A DNA stretch of 64,000 nucleotides, taken from NCBI RefSeq assembly GCF_021117385.1, contig NZ_CP088252.1, forward strand, positions 2,936,501 through 3,000,500, given 5' to 3'. Every line of letters starts with the position of its first letter. Position 1 is the stretch's first letter. This stretch comes from Frateuria soli (GTDB lineage: Bacteria > Pseudomonadota > Gammaproteobacteria > Xanthomonadales > Rhodanobacteraceae). The position numbers were made by a program, and so were the translations under genes. Shown one piece after another: positions 16,582 through 24,960 of this stretch. The notes beneath the pieces are model-generated. The model ran no database searches and was not told the origin of the DNA. It saw only the letters and a list, made by a program, of their open reading frames with translations.

Positions 16582-16797
16582 GTGGAAACCATCTACAAAA
16601 TCGCGCTGGTGATCATGTTCCTGATCGTGGTGTTCAACCTCGGCCAGGCGCTGTACTACATGATGACCGACAAGGACGGCAGCAAGCGCACCGCCTGGGC
16701 GCTCACCCGGCGCATCGGCCTGTCGATCGTGCTGATCGCCATGATCATGCTGGGCATCTGGATGGGCTGGCTGCAACCCCACGGCGTCGGCCGCTGA
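16582..16797 (+). CDS. DUF2909 twin-transmembrane protein
   Basis: The 71-aa protein has two membrane segments (IALVIMFLIVVFNLGQALYYM and IGLSIVLIAMIMLGIWMGWL) joined by a charged loop with TDKDGSKRTAWALTRRI. This is the DUF2909 layout, usually found beside cytochrome oxidase and SURF1 genes; its function is unknown. The start is GTG 16582, the only codon that places the start right before the first segment. No good ribosome-binding site precedes it. It is the only rightward gene within the oxidase cluster. Confidence 0.85.
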   Translation: METIYKIALVIMFLIVVFNLGQALYYMMTDKDGSKRTAWALTRRIGLSIVLIAMIMLGIWMGWLQPHGVGR

Positions 16798-16811
16798 TTG
16801 TAGCGGTCCCG

Positions 16812-16828
16812 GGCGGGCGAAGCCCGCC
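16812..16828 (+). terminator. hairpin after the DUF2909 gene
   Basis: GGCGGGC-GAA-GCCCGCC is a perfect 7-bp stem 14 bases after the stop codon. A second stem, CGGCG with GGCGCCG, follows directly. There is no clear T-run. Confidence 0.45.
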
Positions 16829-16862
16829 GGCGCGACATTTGGCGCCGGCCTCACCGGTCTGG

Positions 16863-16886
16863 AAGTCCCCTCGTGGGCGATGCTCC
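16863..16886. repeat. single arm of the REP-like repeat
   Basis: AGTCCCCTCGTGGGCGATGC and the following TCCT match one arm of the palindromic repeat (GTGGGCGATGC exact, left half altered). No partner arm follows, so this is a half or decayed copy. Confidence 0.6.
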
Positions 16887-16932
16887 TCTCCCGGTCGCCA
16901 GGACGCACCGCGCAGGCGCGGCCACACTCGCA

Positions 16933-16967
16933 AAGAAAAAAGCCCGCCGGTCGGCGGGCTTTTTCTT
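16933..16967. terminator. bidirectional intrinsic terminator of coxC
   Basis: AGCCCGCC (16941-16948) pairs with GGCGGGCT (16953-16960) over a GGTC loop. An A-rich run on the left and TTTTTCTT on the right make it work on both strands. It ends the leftward cox operon 14 bases after the coxC stop and could also stop the DUF2909 message. Confidence 0.88.
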
Positions 16968-16981
16968 GCATGGCTTTCGTC

Positions 16982-17866
16982 TCAGAGGATGTAGACGAAC
17001 ATGAACAGGCCCAGCCACACCACGTCGACGAAGTGCCAGTACCACGCCACCGCCTCGAAACCGAAGTGGTGGTCGGGACTGAAGTGGCCCCTGAGCACGC
17101 GCAGCCAGATGATCGCCAGCATGATCGTGCCCAGCGTCACGTGCAGGCCGTGGAAGCCGGTCAGCATGAAGAAGGTCGAGCCGTACACGCCGGTGTGCAG
17201 CGTGAGGTTGAGCTCCTTGTAGGCCTCGATGTACTCGTGCGCCTGGGCATACACGAAGGTCGCGCCCAGCAGCACGGTCAGGCCCAGGAACACCAGGACC
17301 TTGCCGCGATGGCCGGCCTTCAGCGCGTGGTGCGCGATGGTCACTGTGACGCTGGAGGTAAGCAGGATCAGGGTGTTGAGCAGCGGCAGGCCCCACGGCG
17401 CCACCGTCTCGAAGTCTCCGCCGATGTTGCCCGGCCCATTGCCGCCGCCGGCGCCCCAGGCGGCCGCGTAATCGTTCCACAGGAACTGGTGGGTCAGCAC
17501 GCCATGGCCCTCGCCACCGAGCCACGGCACCGAGAACATGCGGGTGTAGAACAGCGCGCCGAAGAACGCGGCGAAGAACATCACCTCGGAGAAGATGAAC
17601 CACATCATGCCCATGCGGAACGAGCGGTCAACCTGGGCGTCGTACTTGCCCGACAGTGACTCGTGGATCACCGAGCGGAACCAGCCGAAGAACATCAGCA
17701 GGACGCCGATGAAGCCGATCGAGATGACCGTCTTGCCGAAGCCCGCTTCACCCGGCGGCGCATTCAGCCAGTGCGCGGCACCGAACACGGTGAGGAACAT
17801 GACCACCGCGGCCACGATCGGCCACTGGCTCTTGGCCGGTACGAAATACGCTTGCTGCTGACCCAT
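16982..17866 (-). CDS. coxC: cytochrome c oxidase subunit III
   Basis: Subunit III stabilises the proton-pumping core of aa3 oxidase. The 294-aa protein has seven membrane segments. The family marks are FRMGMMWFIFSEVMFFAAFF around residues 82-101, TSSVTVTIAHHALKAG, the HEYIEA motif and the final HFVDVVWLGLFMFVYIL. ATG 17866 opens MGQQQAYFVP. A gap of about 100 bases separates it from the small protein gene upstream. A strong terminator directly follows it. Confidence 0.97.
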   Translation of the reverse strand: MGQQQAYFVPAKSQWPIVAAVVMFLTVFGAAHWLNAPPGEAGFGKTVISIGFIGVLLMFFGWFRSVIHESLSGKYDAQVDRSFRMGMMWFIFSEVMFFAAFFGALFYTRMFSVPWLGGEGHGVLTHQFLWNDYAAAWGAGGGNGPGNIGGDFETVAPWGLPLLNTLILLTSSVTVTIAHHALKAGHRGKVLVFLGLTVLLGATFVYAQAHEYIEAYKELNLTLHTGVYGSTFFMLTGFHGLHVTLGTIMLAIIWLRVLRGHFSPDHHFGFEAVAWYWHFVDVVWLGLFMFVYIL

Positions 17867-17967
17867 GAGTGTTCCCCGTGGATATCTCTTTGTTTGCTTC
17901 CATCCCCGCCATAACGCGCGGGGAACTGCTTGCCGGGCCGCCGGGGCGGACCCGAGGAATACCTGCG

Positions 17968-18153
17968 CTAGCCGATCCTCACCATACTGAGGATCGATAG
18001 CAGGAACAGCACCACCGCGATCGTGCCGGTGATCCAGAGGGTGCGCCGTACGCCCTTCCGGCGCGCCAACTCCCCGTCCTTCGCCTGTCCGTTCATCAGA
18101 CTGCGCCGATCCGGCGCACCGGCCAGGGCCGGCGCGCCCGTTGCATCAGTCAT
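17968..18153 (-). CDS. small cytochrome-oxidase-associated membrane protein
   Basis: The 61-aa protein has a charged N-terminus and one C-terminal membrane helix (TLWITGTIAVVLFLLSILSMVRIG). ATG 18153 overlaps the coxA stop (18146-18148), implying coupled translation. An internal ATG at 18096 would give 42 aa. Small one-helix proteins at this position between subunits I and III are known in related oxidase operons as putative assembly factors. The large copper chaperone gene cox11/ctaG, commonly found here, is absent. Confidence 0.65.
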   Translation of the reverse strand: MTDATGAPALAGAPDRRSLMNGQAKDGELARRKGVRRTLWITGTIAVVLFLLSILSMVRIG

Positions 18154-19762
18154 CCACGTGGCCGTGGGCCAGTTCGTCATCGTGGATCACCGGCGGCAGC
18201 GCAAAGGTGTGGTGCGGGGCCGGCGAGGGAACGGTCCACTCCAGACCACGCGCGCCTTCCCATACGCGGTCGGCGGCCTTCTTCCTGGAGAAGAACGCGC
18301 AGTGCACGACCACGCCCAGGAAGATCAGCTGCGAGGCGCCGAACAGGAAGCCGCCGATCGAGCTGATCATGTTGAAGTCGGCGAAGGCCACGTTGTAGTC
18401 GGGGATGCGGCGCGGCATGCCGGCCAGGCCGAGGAAGTGCTGCGGGAAGAACAGCACGTTGACGAACACCACCGAGCACCAGAAGTGCACCTTGCCCCAG
18501 AATTCGCTGTACATGTTGCCCGTCCACTTGGGCAGCCAGTAGTACGTGGCGGCCATGATCGCGAAGGCCGCGCCCGTCACCAGGACGTAGTGGAAGTGCG
18601 CCACCACGAAGTAGGTGTCGTGGTACTGGAAGTCGGCCGGGACCAGCGCCAGCATCAGGCCGGAAAAACCGCCGATGGTGAACAGGATGATGAACGCGAT
18701 GGCGAACAGCATCGGCGTCTCGAAGGTCAGCGAACCGCCCCACATCGTGCTCACCCAGTTGAACACCTTGATGCCGGTCGGCACCGAGATGAGCATGGTG
18801 GCGTACATGAAGAAGATCTCGGCGCCCAGCGGCAGGCCGACCGCGAACATGTGGTGCGCCCACACGATGAACGACAGGAAGGCGATCGCCGCGATCGCGA
18901 ACACCATCGCCTTGTAGCCGAAGATCGGCTTGCGCGAGAAGGTCGGCACGATCTCCGAGATGATCCCGAACGCCGGCAGGATCATGATGTACACCTCGGG
19001 ATGCCCGAAGAACCAGAACACGTGCTGGTACAGCACCGGGTCGCCGCCGCCGGCGGCATTGAAGAAGCTGGTGCCGAAGTACTTGTCGGTCAGCAGCATG
19101 GTCACCGCACCGGCGAGCACCGGCATCACGGCGATCAGCAGGAACGCGGTGATCAGCCAGCTCCACACGAACACCGGCATCTTCAGCAGGTCCATGCCCG
19201 GTGCGCGCATGTTGAGAATGGTCGCGATGATGTTGATCGCGCCCATGATCGAGCTGATGCCCATCAGGTGGATCGCGAACACCACGTAGGCCACCGAGTC
19301 GCTCTGCAGCGACAGCGGCGGGTACATGGTCCAGCCGCCGGCCGGACCACCGCCCTGCATGAACAGGGTCGACAGCATCAGCGCGAAGGCGAACGGCAGG
19401 ATCCAGAACGAGAGGTTGTTCATGCGCGGCAGCGCCATGTCCGGCGCGCCGACCATCAGCGGGATCATCCAGTTACCCAGGCCCACGAAGGCCGGCATGA
19501 TCGCGCCGAAGATCATCACCAGCGCATGCATGGTGGTCATCTCGTTGAAGAAGTACGGCTGCACCAGCTGCATGCCCGGCTTGAACAGCTCCGCACGGAT
19601 CACCATCGCGAAGCTGCCGCCGACGAAGAACATCAGCAGCGAGAAGACCAGGTACAGGGTGCCGATGTCCTTGTGGTTCGTGGACATGAACCAGCGGGTG
19701 AAGAAGTTCGACGGCGCGCCGTGGTGCTCGTCGTGGTGATCGTGGGTGGCTGCGTGGGCCAT
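18146..19762 (-). CDS. coxA: cytochrome c oxidase subunit I
   Basis: The 538-aa catalytic subunit carries haem a and the haem a3-CuB centre. Twelve membrane segments are visible. MTTMHALVMIFGA carries a haem ligand. The CuB/haem region shows HVFWFFGHPEVYIMILPAFG, with the His-Tyr crosslink pair, then VWAHHMFAVG. VAHFHYVLVTGAAF carries the haem a3 and haem a histidines. GHPEVY and the following YK-pathway residues mark a type A haem-copper oxidase. The His-rich N-terminus (HDHHDEHH) is unusual but tolerated. It lies 57 bases after coxB in one operon. Confidence 0.98.
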   Translation of the reverse strand: MAHAATHDHHDEHHGAPSNFFTRWFMSTNHKDIGTLYLVFSLLMFFVGGSFAMVIRAELFKPGMQLVQPYFFNEMTTMHALVMIFGAIMPAFVGLGNWMIPLMVGAPDMALPRMNNLSFWILPFAFALMLSTLFMQGGGPAGGWTMYPPLSLQSDSVAYVVFAIHLMGISSIMGAINIIATILNMRAPGMDLLKMPVFVWSWLITAFLLIAVMPVLAGAVTMLLTDKYFGTSFFNAAGGGDPVLYQHVFWFFGHPEVYIMILPAFGIISEIVPTFSRKPIFGYKAMVFAIAAIAFLSFIVWAHHMFAVGLPLGAEIFFMYATMLISVPTGIKVFNWVSTMWGGSLTFETPMLFAIAFIILFTIGGFSGLMLALVPADFQYHDTYFVVAHFHYVLVTGAAFAIMAATYYWLPKWTGNMYSEFWGKVHFWCSVVFVNVLFFPQHFLGLAGMPRRIPDYNVAFADFNMISSIGGFLFGASQLIFLGVVVHCAFFSRKKAADRVWEGARGLEWTVPSPAPHHTFALPPVIHDDELAHGHVDD

Positions 19763-19819
19763 GGCCTTGCACCTCTACCTAATGCGGATACTTGAAAGCG
19801 GATGGGCTGGAGAAGGACT

Positions 19820-20779
19820 TCAGCCCTGCTTGCCCGGCGTCTTGGCTGTCGGGGCGGCCGTGATGGATGCGGAGGCCGCGGCGGCGGTCGACGCCGGCGC
19901 GGGCGCAGCCGGCGTCGCGGGCGTGGCCGGCGGCGCCTTGCCGGCGGCCTCCTGCTGCGCCAGCCACTGGGCGAACTCGGCCTTGGAAACCGCCTTCACC
20001 ACGATCGGCATGAAGCCATGATCCTGGCCGCACAGCTCGGCGCACTGGCCGCGGTAGGTACCCGGCACCTTGATGTTGGTCCAGGCGGCGTTGACGATGC
20101 CCGGAATGGCGTCGATCTTCCAGCCCAGCGCCGGCACCCACCAGGAATGGATCACGTCGCCGGCGGTGATCACGAAGCGGATCTTGGTGTCGACCGGCAC
20201 CACCAGCGGCTTGTCGACGTTGAGCAGATAGGTGTTCTCGTCACCGATCTTGACCGACTTCGGGTCCAGGCCCGAGTCGAGCTGGCGGGTCTCGTTGCTC
20301 TGGTCGTCGAGCTTGGACATGAAGCCCACGCCGCCGATCGACTTGCCCTGGTAGTCGACATAGTCGTAGCGCCACTTCCACTGGTAGCCGGTGACCTTGA
20401 CGGTCATCTGCGAGCCGGTGGTGTCGGCGAAGGAAACCAGGCCGCCGGTGGACATCCAGGCCAGCACGATCAGGATGATCACCGGGATGGTGGTCCACAC
20501 CACTTCGAGCATGGTGTTGTGCGACCACTTCTCGGCCACCGCCCCGCGCGATTTGCGGAAGCGGAACATCGCGATGAACATCGCGCCGAAGACGAGCACG
20601 CCGATGACGGTGCACACGCCGAGCGCGACGTTGTTGAGGAAGTAGGGCTCGGGCGACCACTCGGTGACGCCTCGCGTCATGTTGAGCTGGCCCGGCTGGG
20701 GGTTGGCCCAGACTGCGCCGCTGAACAGCGCACAGGCCGCTGCCGCCCATGCCTTGATCCTGATGCCGCCAGATGTCAT
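19820..20779 (-). CDS. coxB: cytochrome c oxidase subunit II
   Basis: Subunit II accepts electrons from cytochrome c through the binuclear CuA site. The 319-aa protein has a signal-like N-terminus (residues 1-25, ending VWA), two membrane segments (NVALGVCTVIGVLVFGAMFI and TTIPVIILIVLAWMS) and a periplasmic cupredoxin domain. The CuA ligands are in HSWWVPALG and CAELCGQDHGFM. The last 45 residues are an Ala/Pro/Thr-rich tail. ATG 20779 lies 20 bases after the DUF2244 stop. Confidence 0.97.
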   Translation of the reverse strand: MTSGGIRIKAWAAAACALFSGAVWANPQPGQLNMTRGVTEWSPEPYFLNNVALGVCTVIGVLVFGAMFIAMFRFRKSRGAVAEKWSHNTMLEVVWTTIPVIILIVLAWMSTGGLVSFADTTGSQMTVKVTGYQWKWRYDYVDYQGKSIGGVGFMSKLDDQSNETRQLDSGLDPKSVKIGDENTYLLNVDKPLVVPVDTKIRFVITAGDVIHSWWVPALGWKIDAIPGIVNAAWTNIKVPGTYRGQCAELCGQDHGFMPIVVKAVSKAEFAQWLAQQEAAGKAPPATPATPAAPAPASTAAAASASITAAPTAKTPGKQG

Positions 20780-20799
20780 GTCTTGCACCTTTGTTGACC

Positions 20800-21285
20800 C
20801 TACCCGCGCCGCTGGCCTTGCACCCCTGCCAGCAGCACCTTGAGTTTCCTCGACAGCTCCAGGCGTTCCTCCTCGGCGAGGAACGCCCCGATTTCCAGCT
20901 CGCGTCCGTGCGACCCCAGCAGCAGACGACGGTGCCCGTTGCCGGGGACCAGCCGCACGCGCACCCAGTAGGACTGGAAGCACGCCCGTCGCCGCCCGGG
21001 CAGCGAGCGCACCTCCAGCGACTCCTCGTCGAGGCGGATGCGTTCGCTGCGCTCGCCCGCGCGCCAGGCCTGCCGCAAGGCAAGGGCCATCGCGCAGGAC
21101 TCGATCAGGGCGAACAGCGGAGCAAACACGTTCCCCTGCCACGCCCCCAGTCCGGCCGTCGTCAGCGCCAGGGCCGCCAGTACCATGATCAAGCGACGCA
21201 GTCCGCGTCGGCTGAGTGCGCGATTGGGCCGGAGCCACATCGTCACGCACGGCAGGCCGGCGCCAGCTGGTCGAAGCACGATCAT
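20800..21285 (-). CDS. DUF2244-family membrane protein
   Basis: The 161-aa protein opens MIVLRPAGAG. It has the DUF2244 pattern LRPNRALSRRGLRRLIMVLA, then two membrane segments, then a soluble half with SERIRLDEESLEVRSLPG and YWVRVRL. The family is regularly placed just upstream of coxB in proteobacteria. Its role is unknown, but an oxidase link is inferred from the neighbourhood. It is the first gene of the leftward cox operon, and a divergent region of 287 bases separates it from putA. Confidence 0.85.
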   Translation of the reverse strand: MIVLRPAGAGLPCVTMWLRPNRALSRRGLRRLIMVLAALALTTAGLGAWQGNVFAPLFALIESCAMALALRQAWRAGERSERIRLDEESLEVRSLPGRRRACFQSYWVRVRLVPGNGHRRLLLGSHGRELEIGAFLAEEERLELSRKLKVLLAGVQGQRRG

Positions 21286-21517
21286 GAGAATCCGGCGTGC
21301 CTGGAACCGGGGAATGATAGGCCGCTGAATCACCGCGAGGCAAGAATGTCGCACCCCCGTGACCTGGATCAGGGAGCGGGAAACGGAAACCGGAGCAGGA
21401 AATGCGCGGGTGGGTGCATGCCTGCGCGGCCGGCGAACCGACCCGCCCGCGCCGCGCGCCGGGCCGCGGCATGGCCGATGCGCACGCGCACGGATGCGTC
21501 CGCCTGCGCGCGGGGCG

Positions 21518-21523
21518 TACAAT
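21518..21523 (+). promoter_or_regulatory. possible -10 element for putA
   Basis: TACAAT lies 50 bases before the GTG start of putA, in the divergent gap with the cox operon. The expected -35 position has no good match, so only a weak case can be made. Confidence 0.3.
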
Positions 21524-21572
21524 CGCGAGCTTCGCCGCCGCCCCGGGCGGTTACCTGCCGCAGACCCCCCAC

Positions 21573-24500
21573 GTGACGCAACCTATCCTGAGCCCCGAAA
21601 TTCCCGCGGTCGCCGACCCTGCGCGCGCCCGCATCACCGCTGCCTGGCTGCGCGACGAGACCGAGGCGGTGCTCGACCTGCTCGACCAGGCCGACCTGCC
21701 GCCGGAGGAGCGCGAGGCGGTGGTCGACCGCGCGGCCGCGCTGGTCACGCGCGTGCGCGCGCGCGCCAGGGATCAGAGCCTGGTCGAGGCCTTCATGCGC
21801 CAGTACGACCTCTCCAGCGAGGAGGGCGTGTTGCTGATGTGCGTGGCCGAGGCGCTGCTGCGCATTCCAGACCAGAGCACCGCCGACAAGCTGATCCGCG
21901 ACAAGCTCGGCGACGCCGACTGGCGCAGGCACCTGGGCCAGAGCGAATCGGCGCTGGTCAACGCCTCCACCTGGGGCCTGCTGCTGACCGGCCGCCTGGT
22001 GAACCTGGCCGACAGCACCCGCGAGGATTTCACCGGTTCGCTGCGCCGGCTGGTTGCGCGCCTGGGCGAGCCGGCGATCCGCGCCGCGGTACGCCAGGCG
22101 ATGCGCCTGATGGGCCACCAGTTCGTCATGGGCCGCACCATCGACGAGGCGCTGGACCGCGCGAAGAAGAAGGAAAACGCGGCCTACCGCTATTCGTTCG
22201 ACATGCTCGGCGAGGCGGCGCTGACGTCCGCCGACGCCGAGCGCTACCAGCAGGCCTACCGCGACGCCATCGCCGCGATCGGGCGCCGCGGCCCGTTCGC
22301 CAACCACACCGACGCGCCGTCGATCTCGGTCAAGCTTTCGGCACTCTACCCGCGCTACGAGCCGGGCCAGCGCGAACGTGCGCGCAAGGCGCTGGTCGCG
22401 CGGCTGCTGGAACTCTCGCAGCTGGCGATGAAGGCCGGTATTGCGTTGTCGGTCGACGCCGAGGAGGCCGACCGCCTGGAGCTCTCGCTGGACATCATCG
22501 GCGAGGTCTTCGCGCACCCGTCGCTGGAAGGCTGGAACGGGCTGGGCATCGTGGTGCAGGCCTACTCCAAGCGCACGCCGTTCGTGATCGACTGGCTGGT
22601 GGAGATGGCGCTCGCGCATCGCCGTCGCTGGTATGTGCGCCTGGTCAAGGGCGCCTACTGGGACGCCGAGATCAAGCGCGCGCAGGAGGGCGGCCTGTCC
22701 GGCTACCCGGTGTACACGCGCAAGCCGAGCACCGACGTCTCCTACATCGCCTGCGCCAAGCGGCTGTTCAATGCCGGCCCCACGCTGATCTACCCGCAGT
22801 TCGCCACGCACAACGCGCACACGATCGCCGCGGTACACCATCTGTCGCAGGGCCGGCCGTTCGAGTACCAGCGGCTGCACGGCATGGGGGCGGACCTGTA
22901 TGGCGAAGTGATCGGGCCGAACGGCCTGGGCGCGCCCTGCCGCGTGTACGCGCCGGTCGGCACGCACGAGGACCTGCTGCCCTACCTGGTGCGCCGCCTG
23001 CTGGAGAACGGCGCCAATACCAGTTTCGTCAACCGCGTGGTGGACGAGGACGTGCCGGCGCGCGAACTGGTCGCCGACCCGTGCCTGACGGTGCGCTCGT
23101 TCCAGTCGATCCCGCACCCGCGCATCCCGCTGCCGGCCAACCTCTACGGTGAACTACGGAAGAATTCCATGGGCGTGAACTTTGCCAACGACAATGAATT
23201 GAGGGCGCTGGCCGACGAGGCCAACGCCCACCAGGGGCCGTGGACCGCAGGTCCCCTGGTGCCCGGCGCCACCAGCCAGGGTCCGACCATCGAGGTCACC
23301 GACCCGTCCGACCGCCGCCGCAAGCTCGGCACCTATGTTGCCGCCGACGAGGCGACGGTGCAGAAGGCGCTGGCCAACGCGCACGCCGCGCAGGACCGCT
23401 GGAGCAACTTCCCGGTGGCCAACCGCGCGGCCATGCTCGAGTACGCCGCCGAGCAGCTCGAGGCGCGGCGCGGCGAGTTCATCGCATTGTGCGTGCGCGA
23501 GGCCGGCAAGAGCCTGCCCGACGCGATCGCCGAGATCCGCGAGGCCGCCGACTTCCTGCGCTACTACGCCACCATGGCCAGGCGCCTGTTCGGCGAGCCG
23601 ATCGCGTTGCCCGGCCCGACCGGCGAGAGCAACCAGCTGTTCCTGGAAGGCCGTGGCGTGTTCGTCGGCATCAGCCCGTGGAACTTCCCGCTGGCGATCT
23701 TCATCGGCCAGGTCAGCGCCGCGCTGGCCGCCGGCAACACGGTGATCGCCAAGCCGGCCGAGCAGACCAGCCTGATCGGCTACGTCGCCACCCAACTGCT
23801 GCACGACGCCGGCATCCCGAAGGACGTGCTGCAGTTCGTCCCGGGCGACGGCCCGACCGTCGGCGCCGCGCTGACCCGCGACCCGCGCGTGGCCGGCGTG
23901 GTGTTCACCGGTTCGACCGAGACCGCCTGGGCGATCAACCGCGCGTTGGCCGCGCGCAAGTCGCAGATCGCCATCCTGATCGCCGAGACCGGCGGCCAGA
24001 ACGCGATGATCGCCGACTCCTCGGCGCTGCCCGAGCAGATCGTCAAGGACGTGATGGCCTCGGCCTTCCAGTCCGCCGGCCAGCGCTGCTCGGCCGCGCG
24101 CGTGCTGTACGTGCAGGAGGACATCGCCGACAAGGTGATCGCCATGCTCGCCGGCGCGATGTCCGAGCTCAAGGTCGGCGACCCGGCCCTGCTCTCCACC
24201 GACGTGGGGCCGGTGATCGACGAGGACGCCAGGGCGATCCTGGTCGCCCATGCCGAGCGCATGGACAAGGAGGCGAAGAAGATCGCCGAGGCGCCGATGG
24301 ATCCGGCGGCGACCTCGCACGGCACCTTCTTCGCGCCGCGCGCGTACGAGATCCCGACGCTCTCGATCCTCGAGCGCGAGATCTTCGGCCCGGTGCTGCA
24401 CGTGCTGCGCTGGAAGGCCAGCGAGCTGCCGCAGGTGATCGAGAAGATCAACGAGACCGGCTACGGCCTGACCCTGGGCGTGCACAGCCGCATCGACGCG

Positions 24501-24728
24501 ACCATCGACTACATCGCCCGGCACACCCGCGTGGGCAACTGCTACGTCAACCGCAACCAGATCGGCGCGGTGGTCGGCGTGCAGCCGTTCGGTGGCGAAG
24601 GCCTGTCCGGCACCGGTCCCAAGGCCGGCGGCCCGCACTACCTGCTGCGCTTCGCCAGCGAGCGCACGCTCACCATCAACACCACCGCCGCCGGCGGCAA
24701 TGCCTCGCTGCTGACCATCGGCGAGTAA
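21573..24728 (+). CDS. putA: bifunctional proline dehydrogenase / glutamate-semialdehyde dehydrogenase
   Basis: PutA oxidises proline to glutamate in two steps, passing electrons to FAD and the quinone pool and then to NAD+. The 1051-aa protein is the short form. It lacks the N-terminal ribbon-helix-helix repressor domain and begins directly with the helical arm. The PRODH barrel is visible (SVKLSALYPRYEP, RLVKGAYWDAEIK, FATHNAHTIAA, and the R-x-x-R-R ending VRRLLENGANTSF). The dehydrogenase half has PWNFPLAIF, the glutamate loop IAETGGQNAMI and the catalytic cysteine in SAGQRCSAARV. GTG 21573 (VTQPILSPEIP) is chosen because it follows the putative -10. An ATG at 21402 would add 57 non-conserved residues. 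A hairpin follows the stop. Confidence 0.95.
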   Translation: MTQPILSPEIPAVADPARARITAAWLRDETEAVLDLLDQADLPPEEREAVVDRAAALVTRVRARARDQSLVEAFMRQYDLSSEEGVLLMCVAEALLRIPDQSTADKLIRDKLGDADWRRHLGQSESALVNASTWGLLLTGRLVNLADSTREDFTGSLRRLVARLGEPAIRAAVRQAMRLMGHQFVMGRTIDEALDRAKKKENAAYRYSFDMLGEAALTSADAERYQQAYRDAIAAIGRRGPFANHTDAPSISVKLSALYPRYEPGQRERARKALVARLLELSQLAMKAGIALSVDAEEADRLELSLDIIGEVFAHPSLEGWNGLGIVVQAYSKRTPFVIDWLVEMALAHRRRWYVRLVKGAYWDAEIKRAQEGGLSGYPVYTRKPSTDVSYIACAKRLFNAGPTLIYPQFATHNAHTIAAVHHLSQGRPFEYQRLHGMGADLYGEVIGPNGLGAPCRVYAPVGTHEDLLPYLVRRLLENGANTSFVNRVVDEDVPARELVADPCLTVRSFQSIPHPRIPLPANLYGELRKNSMGVNFANDNELRALADEANAHQGPWTAGPLVPGATSQGPTIEVTDPSDRRRKLGTYVAADEATVQKALANAHAAQDRWSNFPVANRAAMLEYAAEQLEARRGEFIALCVREAGKSLPDAIAEIREAADFLRYYATMARRLFGEPIALPGPTGESNQLFLEGRGVFVGISPWNFPLAIFIGQVSAALAAGNTVIAKPAEQTSLIGYVATQLLHDAGIPKDVLQFVPGDGPTVGAALTRDPRVAGVVFTGSTETAWAINRALAARKSQIAILIAETGGQNAMIADSSALPEQIVKDVMASAFQSAGQRCSAARVLYVQEDIADKVIAMLAGAMSELKVGDPALLSTDVGPVIDEDARAILVAHAERMDKEAKKIAEAPMDPAATSHGTFFAPRAYEIPTLSILEREIFGPVLHVLRWKASELPQVIEKINETGYGLTLGVHSRIDATIDYIARHTRVGNCYVNRNQIGAVVGVQPFGGEGLSGTGPKAGGPHYLLRFASERTLTINTTAAGGNASLLTIGE

Positions 24729-24736
24729 GCCCGGAC

Positions 24737-24767
24737 GGGCAAATGGCCGCCCAGCCGCCATTTGCCC
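24737..24767 (+). terminator. hairpin terminator of putA
   Basis: GGGCAAATGGC (24737-24747) and GCCATTTGCCC (24757-24767) form a perfect 11-bp stem with a 9-base loop. It begins 8 bases after the putA stop. No T-run follows. Confidence 0.6.
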
Positions 24768-24960
24768 GCGGCGCGCCGGGGCGTCGGCATCCCGCCGCAC
24801 GAAACAGCTGCAGGCACGCGGATCGCAGGCAGGGCGGGCGGAGGGACCAGTGCGTGTCCCGGGCTACACTGGCATGCAACGTCCCGATCACCCTGCCCGT
24901 GCGCCCGGTTTCTGCCCGGGTGGGAGATCAGGCCCAGCCACGACGTGGGACGATCACACC

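Noticed and set aside
18023-19795. A 590-codon plus-strand frame across coxA
   Set aside because: It is His/Arg/Glu-rich composition noise antisense to a fully conserved subunit I.
23154-24800. A 548-codon minus-strand frame within putA
   Set aside because: It is a shadow frame; the plus strand carries the complete dehydrogenase domain with its catalytic residues.
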